Below are positions 15,846-23,626 of a stretch of DNA of 26,205 nt, in pieces. Each line of letters begins with the position of its first letter. The first letter of the stretch is position 1. Origin of the DNA: JBBKWX01 sp037969175 (lineage in GTDB: Bacteria; Bacteroidota; Bacteroidia; AKYH767-A; JBBKVM01). The notes beneath the pieces were generated by a model that searched no databases, was not told where the DNA came from, and saw only the letters and a program-made list of their open reading frames with translations. The position numbers and the translations under genes were made by a program. The stretch spans positions 1-26,205 of the forward strand of contig JBBKWX010000101.1 of the NCBI GenBank assembly GCA_037969175.1, given 5' to 3'.

Positions 15846-17527
15846 ATTGGATTGATTGGATAGTTCTGGGAAGTGCTTTAGCATTCATTGTGATCTATGG
15901 AATGTGGAAGAGTAGAGGAAGCAAGGACATGAACAGCTACCACCTTGCAAGTCAAAGTATGCCCTGGTATGCAGTTGGTTTAAGCATCATGGCTACACAG
16001 GCAAGTGCAATCACTTTTCTTTCTGCACCCGGTCAAGCCTTCACGGATGGGATGCGTTTTGTACAATTCTATTTCGGTTTGCCTCTTGCTATGATCGTGT
16101 TGAGTGTGACATTCGTTCCTATCTTTCACCGACTGAAGATCTTCACAGCCTACGAATATCTGGAAGGAAGATTTGATCTGAAAACACGAAGTCTGACAGC
16201 ATTGCTATTTCTTACACAACGTGGATTGGCTGCCGGACTTACCATTTATGCTCCCTCCATTATTTTATCTTCTTTGTTGGGATGGAATATTTATCTGACC
16301 AATGTTATTATTGGAGGATTGGTTGTTTTATACACAGTAAGCGGAGGAAGCAAGGCAGTGAGCTATACGCAGCTGGGGCAGATGAGTATCATCTTTGTAG
16401 GGATGTTGCTTGCCGGATATATGGTAGTTCATCTTCTGCCGGAAAATATTGGTTTTACGGATGCAGTAAAAGTTGCAGGGAAGATGGGGAAGATGAATAT
16501 TTTGGATACCTCCTTCGATCTCAACAATAAATATAATATGTGGACAGGTTTGTTGGGAGGATTTTTCCTCGCACTTTCCTATTTCGGAACGGATCAGAGT
16601 CAGGTTGGAAGATATCTTGCAGCTAAGTCTGTTGGCCAGAGCAGGCTGGGATTGTTGTTCAATGGAATGGTAAAGATCCCGATGCAGTTTTTTATTCTGC
16701 TGATAGGTGCTCTGCTTTTTACGTTTCATTTGTTGATGGCACCACCGATTTTCTTTAATAAAGTAGAAACAGATAAATTGAAACGCAGTGAATATGCAGA
16801 TCAGTTTAGTACTTTGGAAGAAAGGCATGCTGAACTTTCTGCTTCGCAAAAAGTGAAGACGCTGGATCTGGTCAATGCCATGAAAGTCGAAGATGAGTCG
16901 AATGTAAATTCGTTAAGTGCAGAGCTGTTGCAAGGAGAAAAGGTAAGACAGGATATCCGGGAGCAAAGCAGGAAGATGATGAAGGCGAATGATCCGCTCA
17001 GTGATACCAATGATACCAATTATATCTTCTTGTCTTTTGTATTGAATTATCTGCCGCATGGATTGATAGGATTGCTGATCGCGGTGATATTTTCCGCAAG
17101 CATGTCCAGCACATCTTCTGAATTAAATGCATTATCATCAACAACCGTGGTAGATATTTATAAACGCTCCTTCAAGAAAACAGGGACAGAAGAAAGTTAT
17201 CTGCGTGCTTCCAAAAACATCACAGTGATTTGGGGAGTATATGCGATCGGAGTAGCTATGTTTGCCAGTCAACTCGGCTCCTTGATCGAAGCTGTGAATG
17301 TGTTGGGTTCATTATTTTATGGAACCATACTCGGTATTTTCCTCGCCGGATTTTATTTTAAACGCATCCAGGGTGGAAGGATCTTTTATGCAGCCCTGAT
17401 CTCAGAAGCTGTTGTTATTTCCTGTTATGCATTTGATGTAATGGCTTTTTTATGGTTGAATGTTTTGGGTTGTTTTTTAACGATAGGGATTGCGTTGCTG
17501 CTTGGAAATACAAAAGAAAAATTTTAA
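15842..17527 (+). CDS. Sodium:solute symporter (SSS family)
   Basis: A 561-residue inner-membrane transporter with about 13 hydrophobic helices that uses the sodium gradient to import a small solute. Family landmarks are SIMATQASAITFLSAPGQAF in helix 2, the gating region around GGSKAVSYTQLGQ (168-180), and FGTDQSQVGRYLAAKS (248-263). A hydrophilic, probably helical insert of nearly 90 residues (about 305-392) separates two membrane helices and makes the protein longer than a minimal SSS carrier. It is third in a likely operon with the PIG-L deacetylase and the 44-residue protein. The substrate is unknown; a sugar or deacetylated amino sugar would fit the context but is inference. Confidence 0.93.
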   Translation: MNWIDWIVLGSALAFIVIYGMWKSRGSKDMNSYHLASQSMPWYAVGLSIMATQASAITFLSAPGQAFTDGMRFVQFYFGLPLAMIVLSVTFVPIFHRLKIFTAYEYLEGRFDLKTRSLTALLFLTQRGLAAGLTIYAPSIILSSLLGWNIYLTNVIIGGLVVLYTVSGGSKAVSYTQLGQMSIIFVGMLLAGYMVVHLLPENIGFTDAVKVAGKMGKMNILDTSFDLNNKYNMWTGLLGGFFLALSYFGTDQSQVGRYLAAKSVGQSRLGLLFNGMVKIPMQFFILLIGALLFTFHLLMAPPIFFNKVETDKLKRSEYADQFSTLEERHAELSASQKVKTLDLVNAMKVEDESNVNSLSAELLQGEKVRQDIREQSRKMMKANDPLSDTNDTNYIFLSFVLNYLPHGLIGLLIAVIFSASMSSTSSELNALSSTTVVDIYKRSFKKTGTEESYLRASKNITVIWGVYAIGVAMFASQLGSLIEAVNVLGSLFYGTILGIFLAGFYFKRIQGGRIFYAALISEAVVISCYAFDVMAFLWLNVLGCFLTIGIALLLGNTKEKF

Positions 17528-17598
17528 CGCAAAGAATTGAAGACTGCTATTTAATGGAATTTCAATTTACACTGATCTTATATTTTTAATTGGCATTT

Positions 17599-17642
17599 AG
17601 CAAAGAAGCAAAAAATCAAATTCCGTTCGTTGCTTCTTTGCT
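17599..17642 (+). terminator. Hairpin downstream of the symporter (possible terminator)
   Basis: Perfect 13-bp arms (17599-17611 and 17630-17642, core gcaaagaagcaa) with an 18-base loop, about 70 bases after the symporter stop. The sequence after it is T-rich (TTATTAACTTTTT) but without a clean T-run, so the terminator call is tentative. The word GCAAAG also occurs in the repeat at 3255-3351, so it may be a decayed repeat. Confidence 0.4.
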
Positions 17643-17717
17643 TATTAACTTTTTCTTCTTGAATTTACTGAATATGCACTTATGCTTAATTTATAACCTT
17701 TGCGTTAAGATAATTAT

Positions 17718-17826
17718 ACCACTTAGGTCACGTAGGGCACTGAGTTTCACTAAGGGCCAAGAGATTCGACTTATCACATAAAAAAAATCCGTGGAAATCC
17801 GTTTAATCCGTGTCATCCGTGTTCCA
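17718..17826 (+). repeat. Composite element: left half of CTTAGTG family, right half of ATCCGTG family
   Basis: The left part (17718-17754) starts ACCACTTAG and ends CACTAAG, which is the inverted form of the CTTAGTG-type units seen at 20529-20566. The right part is four ATCCGT units (17787, 17797, 17806, 17815) ending TTCCA, as at 13026-13065. The gap upstream of dxs (17528-17990) otherwise holds the hairpin at 17599-17642 and the dxs -7 element; no gene is supported there. Confidence 0.7.
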
Positions 17827-17964
17827 ATAAGTAGGACTGCACTACATACTCAGCATGCTATATGAACGTAATTTTCAGATAGCTTGTAAAACTTTCTCCC
17901 GGTTCATCCGTTTATGAAAACAAACAGCTTTTTCGCCTTCAAAGATTGTTTGCTCCCGATTTCA

Positions 17965-17972
17965 TATCTTTG
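17965..17972 (+). promoter_or_regulatory. -7 element for dxs
   Basis: TATCTTTG matches TAnnTTTG exactly and lies 18 bases before ATG 17991, the same geometry as the PIG-L promoter. A TTTG at 17949-17952 is too close (12 bases) to be the usual -33 element, so the upstream part is unclear. Confidence 0.55.
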
Positions 17973-17990
17973 TAGCCGCCCAACAGCGAA

Positions 17991-19919
17991 ATGATGAAGA
18001 AGATCACCCCAGGCCCCCTTTTAAACCAGATAACATTCCCCGCCGACCTTAGGAAACTAAAGGAAGACGAGTTGTTACAGGTATGTAAAGAATTGAGAGA
18101 TTTCATCATTGAAACGGTCTCGGTGAACGGAGGTCATTTTGGTGCAAGCCTTGGTGTAGTGGAGCTTACAGTTGCAATGCATTATGTTTTTAATACTCCT
18201 TATGATCAATTGGTCTGGGATGTTGGACATCAGGCATACGGGCATAAGATCCTTACAGGCCGCAGAAATCAGTTCCATACCAACCGGGTTTATCAAGGTC
18301 TTAGCGGATTTCCAAAGAGGACTGAAAGCGAATATGATACATTTGGTGTTGGACATTCATCTACTTCTATATCAGGTGCTTTGGGGATGGCTGTAGCATC
18401 AGCCTATAAAAACGAGAAAGACAGACAACATGTCGCCATCATTGGTGATGGAGCCATGACAGCTGGATTGGCTTTTGAAGGGTTAAACCATGCGGGCGTT
18501 GAGAATAGCAATCTGTTGGTCATCCTGAATGACAATTGTATGTCTATCGATCCCAATGTAGGCGCACTAAAGGAATATCTAACAGACATCACCACATCTA
18601 GAACCTATAACAAGGTAAAGGATGAAGTATGGAAGTTGTTAGGCGGAATCAGCAAATTTGGTCCGGACGCAAGAGCCATCGTGCAGAAAGTTGAGAATGG
18701 GATGAAGTCTGCAGTTCTAAGCCAAAGCAATATGTTCGAGTCGCTTAGTTTCCGTTATTTCGGACCCATCGACGGGCATGATGTGAATCATCTGGTAAAG
18801 GTGCTTAATGATCTGAAAAAGATCCCCGGTCCTAAGATCCTGCATTGTGTAACCGTGAAGGGAAAAGGATTTGATCTGGCTGAGAAAGATCAAACAAAAT
18901 GGCATGCTCCCGGATTGTTTGATAAGATCACTGGTGAGATCGTAAAATCGACTGACAATTCTCCCAAGCCTCCAAAATATCAGGATGTATTTGGACATAG
19001 CATGGTTGAATTGGCAGAGAAGAATGATAAGATCATGGGTATCACGCCGGCTATGCCATCGGGATGTTCATTGAATATAATGATGAAAGCTATGCCCAAC
19101 AGAGCTTTCGATGTGGGGATAGCCGAGCAGCATGCGGTAACATTTAGTGCAGGATTAGCTACTCAGGGATTGATCCCTTTTTGTAATATCTATTCTTCTT
19201 TCATGCAACGCGCTTATGATCAGGTGGTACATGATGTTGCCTTGCAAAATTTGCATGTTGTGTTTTGTCTGGATCGCGGTGGTATTGCCGGCGCCGATGG
19301 ACCAACGCATCATGGTGCTTTTGATATCGCCTATTTCAGATGTATTCCCAATATGGTTGTATCTGCACCTATGAATGAGGAGGAGTTGCGAAATCTGATG
19401 TATACGGCTGCTGAAAAACATTACGGACCATTCTCTATCCGATACCCGCGTGGTAACGGAGTTATGGTCGATTGGAAAACCCCATTCAAAGAAGTGCCGG
19501 TTGGTACCGGAAGAGTAATAAAAGAGGGTGAGAATGTTGCCATATTATCATTGGGGCACCCCGGAAATTTTGCTGTTGAAGCTTGTGAGAAATTGAAGAA
19601 AGAAGGTTTCGATCCGGCGCATTATGATATGCGTTATGCAAAGCCTTTGGATGCAAAATTATTGCACAAGATTTTCCGCAAATTTAGCAAGATCATCACG
19701 GTAGAAGATGGGTGTTTGCAAGGGGGATTCGGATCAGCAATCATCGAGTTTATGGCTGATAATGGATACAATTCCCGCATCACCCGCCTTGGAATGCCGG
19801 ATGAATTTATTGAACACGGTGAACAATCTGAATTGTATCGTGAATGTAATTTTGATGCGCAGGCTATCATTGAAGCCGTGCGTCAGATAGTAGATACTCC
19901 GGTTGAAGTTTTAGCATGA
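17991..19919 (+). CDS. dxs: 1-deoxy-D-xylulose-5-phosphate synthase
   Basis: A 642-residue cytoplasmic enzyme that condenses pyruvate and glyceraldehyde 3-phosphate to DXP, the first step of the MEP isoprenoid pathway, using thiamine diphosphate. The N-terminal domain has GGHFGASLG with active-site H49, GHSSTSIS, and the TPP/Mg motif GDGAMTAG (152-159) to NDN (180-182). The transketolase-type pyrimidine domain carries FDVGIAEQHAVTFSAGLA with the catalytic glutamate, and the C-terminal transketolase domain is complete. Length and all motifs are normal. ATG 17991 is followed at once by a second ATG; either may be used. Its stop overlaps the next gene (ATGA, 19916-19919). Confidence 0.97.
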   Translation: MMKKITPGPLLNQITFPADLRKLKEDELLQVCKELRDFIIETVSVNGGHFGASLGVVELTVAMHYVFNTPYDQLVWDVGHQAYGHKILTGRRNQFHTNRVYQGLSGFPKRTESEYDTFGVGHSSTSISGALGMAVASAYKNEKDRQHVAIIGDGAMTAGLAFEGLNHAGVENSNLLVILNDNCMSIDPNVGALKEYLTDITTSRTYNKVKDEVWKLLGGISKFGPDARAIVQKVENGMKSAVLSQSNMFESLSFRYFGPIDGHDVNHLVKVLNDLKKIPGPKILHCVTVKGKGFDLAEKDQTKWHAPGLFDKITGEIVKSTDNSPKPPKYQDVFGHSMVELAEKNDKIMGITPAMPSGCSLNIMMKAMPNRAFDVGIAEQHAVTFSAGLATQGLIPFCNIYSSFMQRAYDQVVHDVALQNLHVVFCLDRGGIAGADGPTHHGAFDIAYFRCIPNMVVSAPMNEEELRNLMYTAAEKHYGPFSIRYPRGNGVMVDWKTPFKEVPVGTGRVIKEGENVAILSLGHPGNFAVEACEKLKKEGFDPAHYDMRYAKPLDAKLLHKIFRKFSKIITVEDGCLQGGFGSAIIEFMADNGYNSRITRLGMPDEFIEHGEQSELYRECNFDAQAIIEAVRQIVDTPVEVLA

Positions 19920-20293
19920 ATTTTAAAAGGACAACCGAAAGACTTGGGAAAGTTTTAGCACTCAAATGTCCGCGTTGTGAACAAGGCAATCTGTTTATCA
20001 ATCCAAATCCATATAGATTTAAGAATGTGGGTAAGATGCCTGCAAACTGTGCCCATTGCGGCCAGCCTTTCAGCCTTGAACCCGGCTTTTATTTTGGTGC
20101 TGCATACGTGAGCTATGGACTTACCGTTGCTTTGTTTGTAGCCGTTGTTGTTGCCACCTATGTGCTTTTTGACCCCGTTAGACCTTTGGTTTATTTGCTC
20201 GCAGTGATCGTTGCCATCTTACTTGCATCACCTTACCTTTTTCTTCTTTCAAGATCGATCTGGATTGCATTTTTTGTGAAGAAGCAAGCTTGA
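19916..20293 (+). CDS. DUF983 family membrane protein with zinc ribbon
   Basis: A 125-residue protein of the DUF983 family. The N-terminal half has two CxxC knuckles (C18/C21 in KCPRC and C45/C48 in CAHC) expected to bind zinc, followed by the family segment LEPGFYFGAAYVSYG. Two hydrophobic helices follow (about 67-87 and 92-112). It overlaps dxs by four bases (ATGA), so it is translated from the same transcript; a link to isoprenoid metabolism is only implied by position. The biochemical function of the family is unknown to me. Confidence 0.9.
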   Translation: MNFKRTTERLGKVLALKCPRCEQGNLFINPNPYRFKNVGKMPANCAHCGQPFSLEPGFYFGAAYVSYGLTVALFVAVVVATYVLFDPVRPLVYLLAVIVAILLASPYLFLLSRSIWIAFFVKKQA

Positions 20294-20357
20294 GACTTTC
20301 TCAGGCTTACTAATCCCCGAAGCCTCGCATACACGTCAAGCTAATAAATTAAATAAA

Positions 20358-20566
20358 ACCACGAATACACGTAGATCACAAGTTTCACTAAAAGATTTTC
20401 AGGATAACATCACTTCAAATTCGTGATTTGTATTGCGGGCCTCTCTCCGCCAGCTGGCAGACATCATCATTCAACCCGTTTTTCTATAGAGTCAAACAAA
20501 TATACACCCATGGAATATACCTTGAATACTTAGTGAAACTAAGTGTACTTGTGTTCTCTTAGTGGT
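20358..20566. repeat. Palindromic intergenic element, CTTAGTG family
   Basis: The right half (20529-20566) is four units starting at 20529, 20539, 20548 and 20558, cores CTTAGTG, CTAAGTG, CTTGTG and CTTAGTG, ending GGT. The left half (20358-20394) starts ACCACGAAT and ends CACTAAAAG. Exact inverted segments GTTTCACTA (20382-20390) and TAGTGAAAC (20531-20539) link the halves. About 130 bases lie between, apparently including other repeat fragments. Confidence 0.7.
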
Positions 20567-20591
20567 AAAGAAAACATAGAATTTAAGAAAA

Positions 20592-20800
20592 AGAACTGTA
20601 ATAATAATCCAGTACAACAAGCCTTAGGCTTCCAAAATTACCCAAAATTGATAATTTAGCTTGACGCAAATACTCGGGAGCAAAACCTGCCGCAGGTAAC
20701 GCTAAGATCCCAAAAGTAATTCCATCATGTACATCTTTAGCTATCGTTACCGGGTATCCTTCCTAAGGACCATTGGGAGTATCCAAATTAGGTGTTTAAT
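20592..20800 (-). pseudogene. Decayed coding remnant, unidentified
   Basis: On the minus strand a frame of about 68 codons ends at TAA (20592-20594) and contains one internal TAG near 20761-20770. It reads like real protein: DTPNGP, stop, EGYPVTIAKDVHDGITFGIL and ALPAAGFAPEYLRQAKL. Codons are rich in G/A at first positions. No start is present, and upstream sequence loses the frame. I do not recognise the family. It could be a chance open stretch, but the composition argues for the C-terminal remnant of a lost gene. Confidence 0.3.
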
Positions 20801-21013
20801 TTTTTTCCTGGTCTTATATGGGAGGTAATTATGAAAGATTTTCACCGAATTGTATAACTTATTGTCAGCAATAAAGAATATCTTTATAACTGTATGACTG
20901 ATTGTCTGATGTCATCCCAGGGCTGTAGAAGAGTCTATTAAGTTGAATTTTGAGTAAGAAAAAACGAATTCAAAGCTGTAGGTTCGTATCTTATTATCTT
21001 GAATAGACTTGCA

Positions 21014-21040
21014 TAATTTACTTTTAGTTAAAGTAAATTA
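21014..21040. promoter_or_regulatory. 11-bp inverted repeat upstream of mlaE
   Basis: Arms taatttacttt (21014-21024) and aaagtaaatta (21030-21040) around a 5-base loop, about 70 bases before the mlaE ATG. The AT-rich dyad could be an operator or a weak hairpin in the leader. No consensus promoter element was found in this gap. Confidence 0.4.
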
Positions 21041-21109
21041 ACAAAACGCAAACAGTATTCAAACTAAGGTAAATTCAGTCAAGGGATTGGTATTAAAAAA
21101 CCAAATTTT

Positions 21110-21952
21110 ATGAATGATGAGAATTATAAAGTACAAGTAAAGAAGGGTGGAAAAGGGCAAATCGCAATTATTGGTGAAAAGACGCTCGGGATAGCGCATT
21201 ACTTCAGGTCGATGTTTTTGGACGTTGGGAACGTAGTACTTTTCATTACAGAATTGTTCCGCCAAACATTTTCAAGAGATTTTGAATTCAGAGAATTTCT
21301 CCATCAATGTTATAAAATTGGATATAAGTCATTGCCCTTAATTTCTGTGACCGGAGCTATAATTGGGATAGTGCTTACAATTCAATCACGTCCGGTGTTG
21401 GTGGATTTTGGGGCAGTATCTATGCTTCCCGGCATGGTAGCAGTATCTCTGATCAGAGAAATGGGACCTGTTATAACAGCACTTATTTGTGCAGGGAAAG
21501 TGGGATCAGGGATAGGAGCGGAATTAGGATCTATGCGTGTTACAGAACAAATCGACGCTATGGAAGTTTCATCTACAAATCCAATGAGATTTTTAGTGGT
21601 CACCCGAGTATGGGCCGCAATACTGATGATACCTTTACTGGTATTATATGCAGATTTGTTAGGTATACTGGGTAGTTGGGCTGGTGCAAATATAAAGGGT
21701 GATGTTTCCTTTGTTTTATTTTTTTCACAGGCATTTAGTGTTGTAGAATTTATAGATTTTTTTCCCGCTGTAATAAAGACTTTCTTTTTTGGAGCGGTGA
21801 TAGGGATCGTTGGCAGTTACAAAGGATTTAATGCAGGGCGGGGTACAGAGAGTGTTGGAGTGGCTGCAAATTCTTCTGTTGTATTAGCTTCCCTGCTGGT
21901 GATCCTGGTAGATATGGTAGCAGTTCAAATTACTGATATGATCATTTCATGA
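21110..21952 (+). CDS. mlaE: MlaE family ABC transporter permease
   Basis: A 280-residue inner-membrane permease of the Mla/MCE lipid transport system, which moves phospholipids between the membranes to keep the outer membrane asymmetric. An N-terminal amphipathic segment is followed by about five membrane helices. The family signature region is clear: REMGPVITALICAGKVGSGIGAELGSMRVTEQIDAMEV (about 105-143) and the C-terminal GSYKGFNAGRGTESVG. The gene overlaps mlaF by four bases (ATGA, 21949-21952). Order mlaE-mlaF-mlaD without separate mlaB or mlaC genes follows, a reduced form found in other Bacteroidetes. Confidence 0.93.
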   Translation: MNDENYKVQVKKGGKGQIAIIGEKTLGIAHYFRSMFLDVGNVVLFITELFRQTFSRDFEFREFLHQCYKIGYKSLPLISVTGAIIGIVLTIQSRPVLVDFGAVSMLPGMVAVSLIREMGPVITALICAGKVGSGIGAELGSMRVTEQIDAMEVSSTNPMRFLVVTRVWAAILMIPLLVLYADLLGILGSWAGANIKGDVSFVLFFSQAFSVVEFIDFFPAVIKTFFFGAVIGIVGSYKGFNAGRGTESVGVAANSSVVLASLLVILVDMVAVQITDMIIS

Positions 21953-22713
21953 AGACGATAATCAAAGATAAGGCATCATCAAACCCGGTGATTAAAATAG
22001 AAAATATCCAAAAGTCTTTTGGATCTGATCGGGTATTGGATGATATCAATCTTATGCTTTATCCGGAAGAGAATCTTGTGTTGTTAGGCAGATCCGGTTC
22101 GGGTAAATCAGTCTTGATCAAATTAATTGTGGGTTTGCTTGGAGCGGATAGTGGAACCATTCAAGTTTTTGATACGGATGTGACCAATTTGCAACGCAGT
22201 AAATTAGATGAGCTTCGACAAAAGATTGGATTTTTGTTTCAAAGTGCCGCATTGTACGATTCCATGTCGGTAAAACAGAATCTGGAATTTCCCCTTCTAA
22301 GGATTAGAAAAGAACTTACAAAAAAAGAGATTGATGCAAAGATTGAAGAGGTGCTTGAAAATGTAGGATTGTCGGATGCATTAAATAAGATGCCATCTGA
22401 ACTTTCAGGAGGAATGCGCAAGAGAATAGGATTGGCTCGCACCATTGTTGTCGATCCACTTATTATGCTGTACGATGAGCCTACAACAGGACTTGACCCG
22501 GCAACATCAGATGAAATAAGCACATTAATTATGGATGTCCGGAAAAAGTACAAAACCGCATCAATCATTATTACTCATGACATAGCCTGTGCACGTAAAG
22601 TGGGCGACAGACTAGTGATGTTAAAAGATGGAAAAATATATAAAGAAGGAGAGTTAAATGATTTTGAAAATTCAGATGATGAAATCATTAGTTCATTTTT
22701 TCAAACCATTTAG
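21949..22713 (+). CDS. mlaF: MlaF family ABC transporter ATP-binding protein
   Basis: A 254-residue ATPase that powers the Mla lipid transporter from the cytoplasmic side. Walker A is GRSGSGKS (47-54), the Q-loop lies in FLFQSA (about 98), the signature is LSGGM (152-156), Walker B is LIMLYDEP (171-178), the D-loop follows in GLDP, and the switch histidine is H210. The LSGGMRKRIGLAR form is typical of the MlaF branch. It overlaps mlaE by four bases and precedes mlaD by 43 bases. All catalytic motifs are intact. Confidence 0.95.
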   Translation: MKTIIKDKASSNPVIKIENIQKSFGSDRVLDDINLMLYPEENLVLLGRSGSGKSVLIKLIVGLLGADSGTIQVFDTDVTNLQRSKLDELRQKIGFLFQSAALYDSMSVKQNLEFPLLRIRKELTKKEIDAKIEEVLENVGLSDALNKMPSELSGGMRKRIGLARTIVVDPLIMLYDEPTTGLDPATSDEISTLIMDVRKKYKTASIIITHDIACARKVGDRLVMLKDGKIYKEGELNDFENSDDEIISSFFQTI

Positions 22714-22756
22714 AAAGGCAAACCGGAGATCATAAATAAACGTAATTCTTACCATT

Positions 22757-23470
22757 ATGAGTACAGATAAAGAGAGATTTAAAATTAAATTGGGCTTATT
22801 CGTTTTGATAGGCACATTGCTATTTGTAGTTGCTATTTTTATTATCGGAAGACAAAAGAATCTTTTCGATCCGGTCTTTGTGCTTTCTACCAAATTTTAT
22901 AATGTAAGTGGATTGCAGGTTGGGAATAATGTCCGGTTTTCCGGTATAAATGTGGGTACGGTAGATAATATCAAAATTGTCAATGACTCTACCGTTCAGG
23001 TTGATATGTTGATCAAGCAAGATGTGCAACGGTTTATTAAATCAGACTCTGAAGTAGCCATTGGATCAGAAGGAATCATTGGTGATCGTATTTTGATTAT
23101 TTCTCAAGGAGGTGGCAAGTCAGCAATGGTAAAAGGAGGAGGGTATCTGACATCCACCGAACCCATAGAGACCGACGCCATCATAGAGAGTATTGAAGTT
23201 ACAGCATTAAATGCGGAAAATATCACAAATGATCTGGCCAATATAGTCGCAAATATTAATAGTGGTAAAGGTACCATTGGCAGGCTGATTCAAGATACTA
23301 CCATTGCAGATAACTTAAGTAGAACCATGCGAAATTTGCGATCAGGAAGCAAAGGATTAGATGAGAATATGGAAGCCGCTAAAGATAATATTCTACTTCG
23401 TGGATACTTTAAGCGAAAAGCCAGAGATCAACAGAAAAAAGAAGAGTTGGAAAAGAAAGAGTCAAAATAA
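22757..23470 (+). CDS. mlaD: MlaD/MCE-domain lipid-binding protein
   Basis: A 237-residue protein with one N-terminal membrane anchor (about residues 12-31, LFVLIGTLLFVVAIFIIG), then a single MCE domain (about 38-120) with the typical GLQVGNNVRFSGINVGTVDNI and SEGIIGDRILIIS. The C-terminal 100 residues are helical and charged, ending in a lysine/glutamate-rich tail. MCE proteins form hexameric rings on MlaE that pass lipids across the periplasm. It is third in the mla operon. A hairpin begins 15 bases after its stop (23485). Confidence 0.92.
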   Translation: MSTDKERFKIKLGLFVLIGTLLFVVAIFIIGRQKNLFDPVFVLSTKFYNVSGLQVGNNVRFSGINVGTVDNIKIVNDSTVQVDMLIKQDVQRFIKSDSEVAIGSEGIIGDRILIISQGGGKSAMVKGGGYLTSTEPIETDAIIESIEVTALNAENITNDLANIVANINSGKGTIGRLIQDTTIADNLSRTMRNLRSGSKGLDENMEAAKDNILLRGYFKRKARDQQKKEELEKKESK

Positions 23471-23484
23471 TTCTCCTAAATAAC

Positions 23485-23547
23485 GCTTGATTCCTAAGTG
23501 TTTTTCATTGTTATCTTTAACCCAGGAATCAGGCTTTACAGGGTTAA
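23485..23547 (+). other. Possible RNA pseudoknot after mlaD
   Basis: Stem 1 pairs 23485-23495 (GCTTGATTCCT) with 23524-23534 (AGGAATCAGGC), 11 pairs including one G-U. Stem 2 pairs TTAACCC (23517-23523), which lies in the stem 1 loop, with GGGTTAA (23541-23547) outside it. The two stems are directly adjacent at 23523/23524, the layout of an H-type pseudoknot. No T-run follows. The loop of 6 bases across stem 1 is tight, so the two stems may instead be alternatives. Confidence 0.35.
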
Positions 23548-23626
23548 TGCCTATCTTAATTACAATTACCTAATTTTTAATTAATTTACGCATTCCATAT
23601 TTCCCATTTCAATTTGATTTTCTGTT

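Larger units (their letters stand above)
20294..21109. other. 816-bp gap with repeats and gene remnant, no intact gene
   Basis: The first 280 bases carry the CTTAGTG-type palindromic element (20358-20566), which itself encloses fragments such as TCCGCCAGCTGGC. Bases 20592-20800 contain a minus-strand stretch with coding character. Bases 20880-21010 show nothing I can interpret. A hairpin at 21014-21040 precedes mlaE. The overall picture is a decayed segment that has accumulated repeats. Confidence 0.6.

Noticed and set aside
16328..16849. 173-codon antisense frame within the symporter gene
   Set aside because: Shadow of the symporter; cysteine-, lysine- and glutamine-rich low-quality translation with no recognisable domain.
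20294..21109. tRNA, small RNA or insertion sequence in the long gap
   Set aside because: No cloverleaf, no transposase fragment that I can recognise and no terminal repeats with target duplication were seen.
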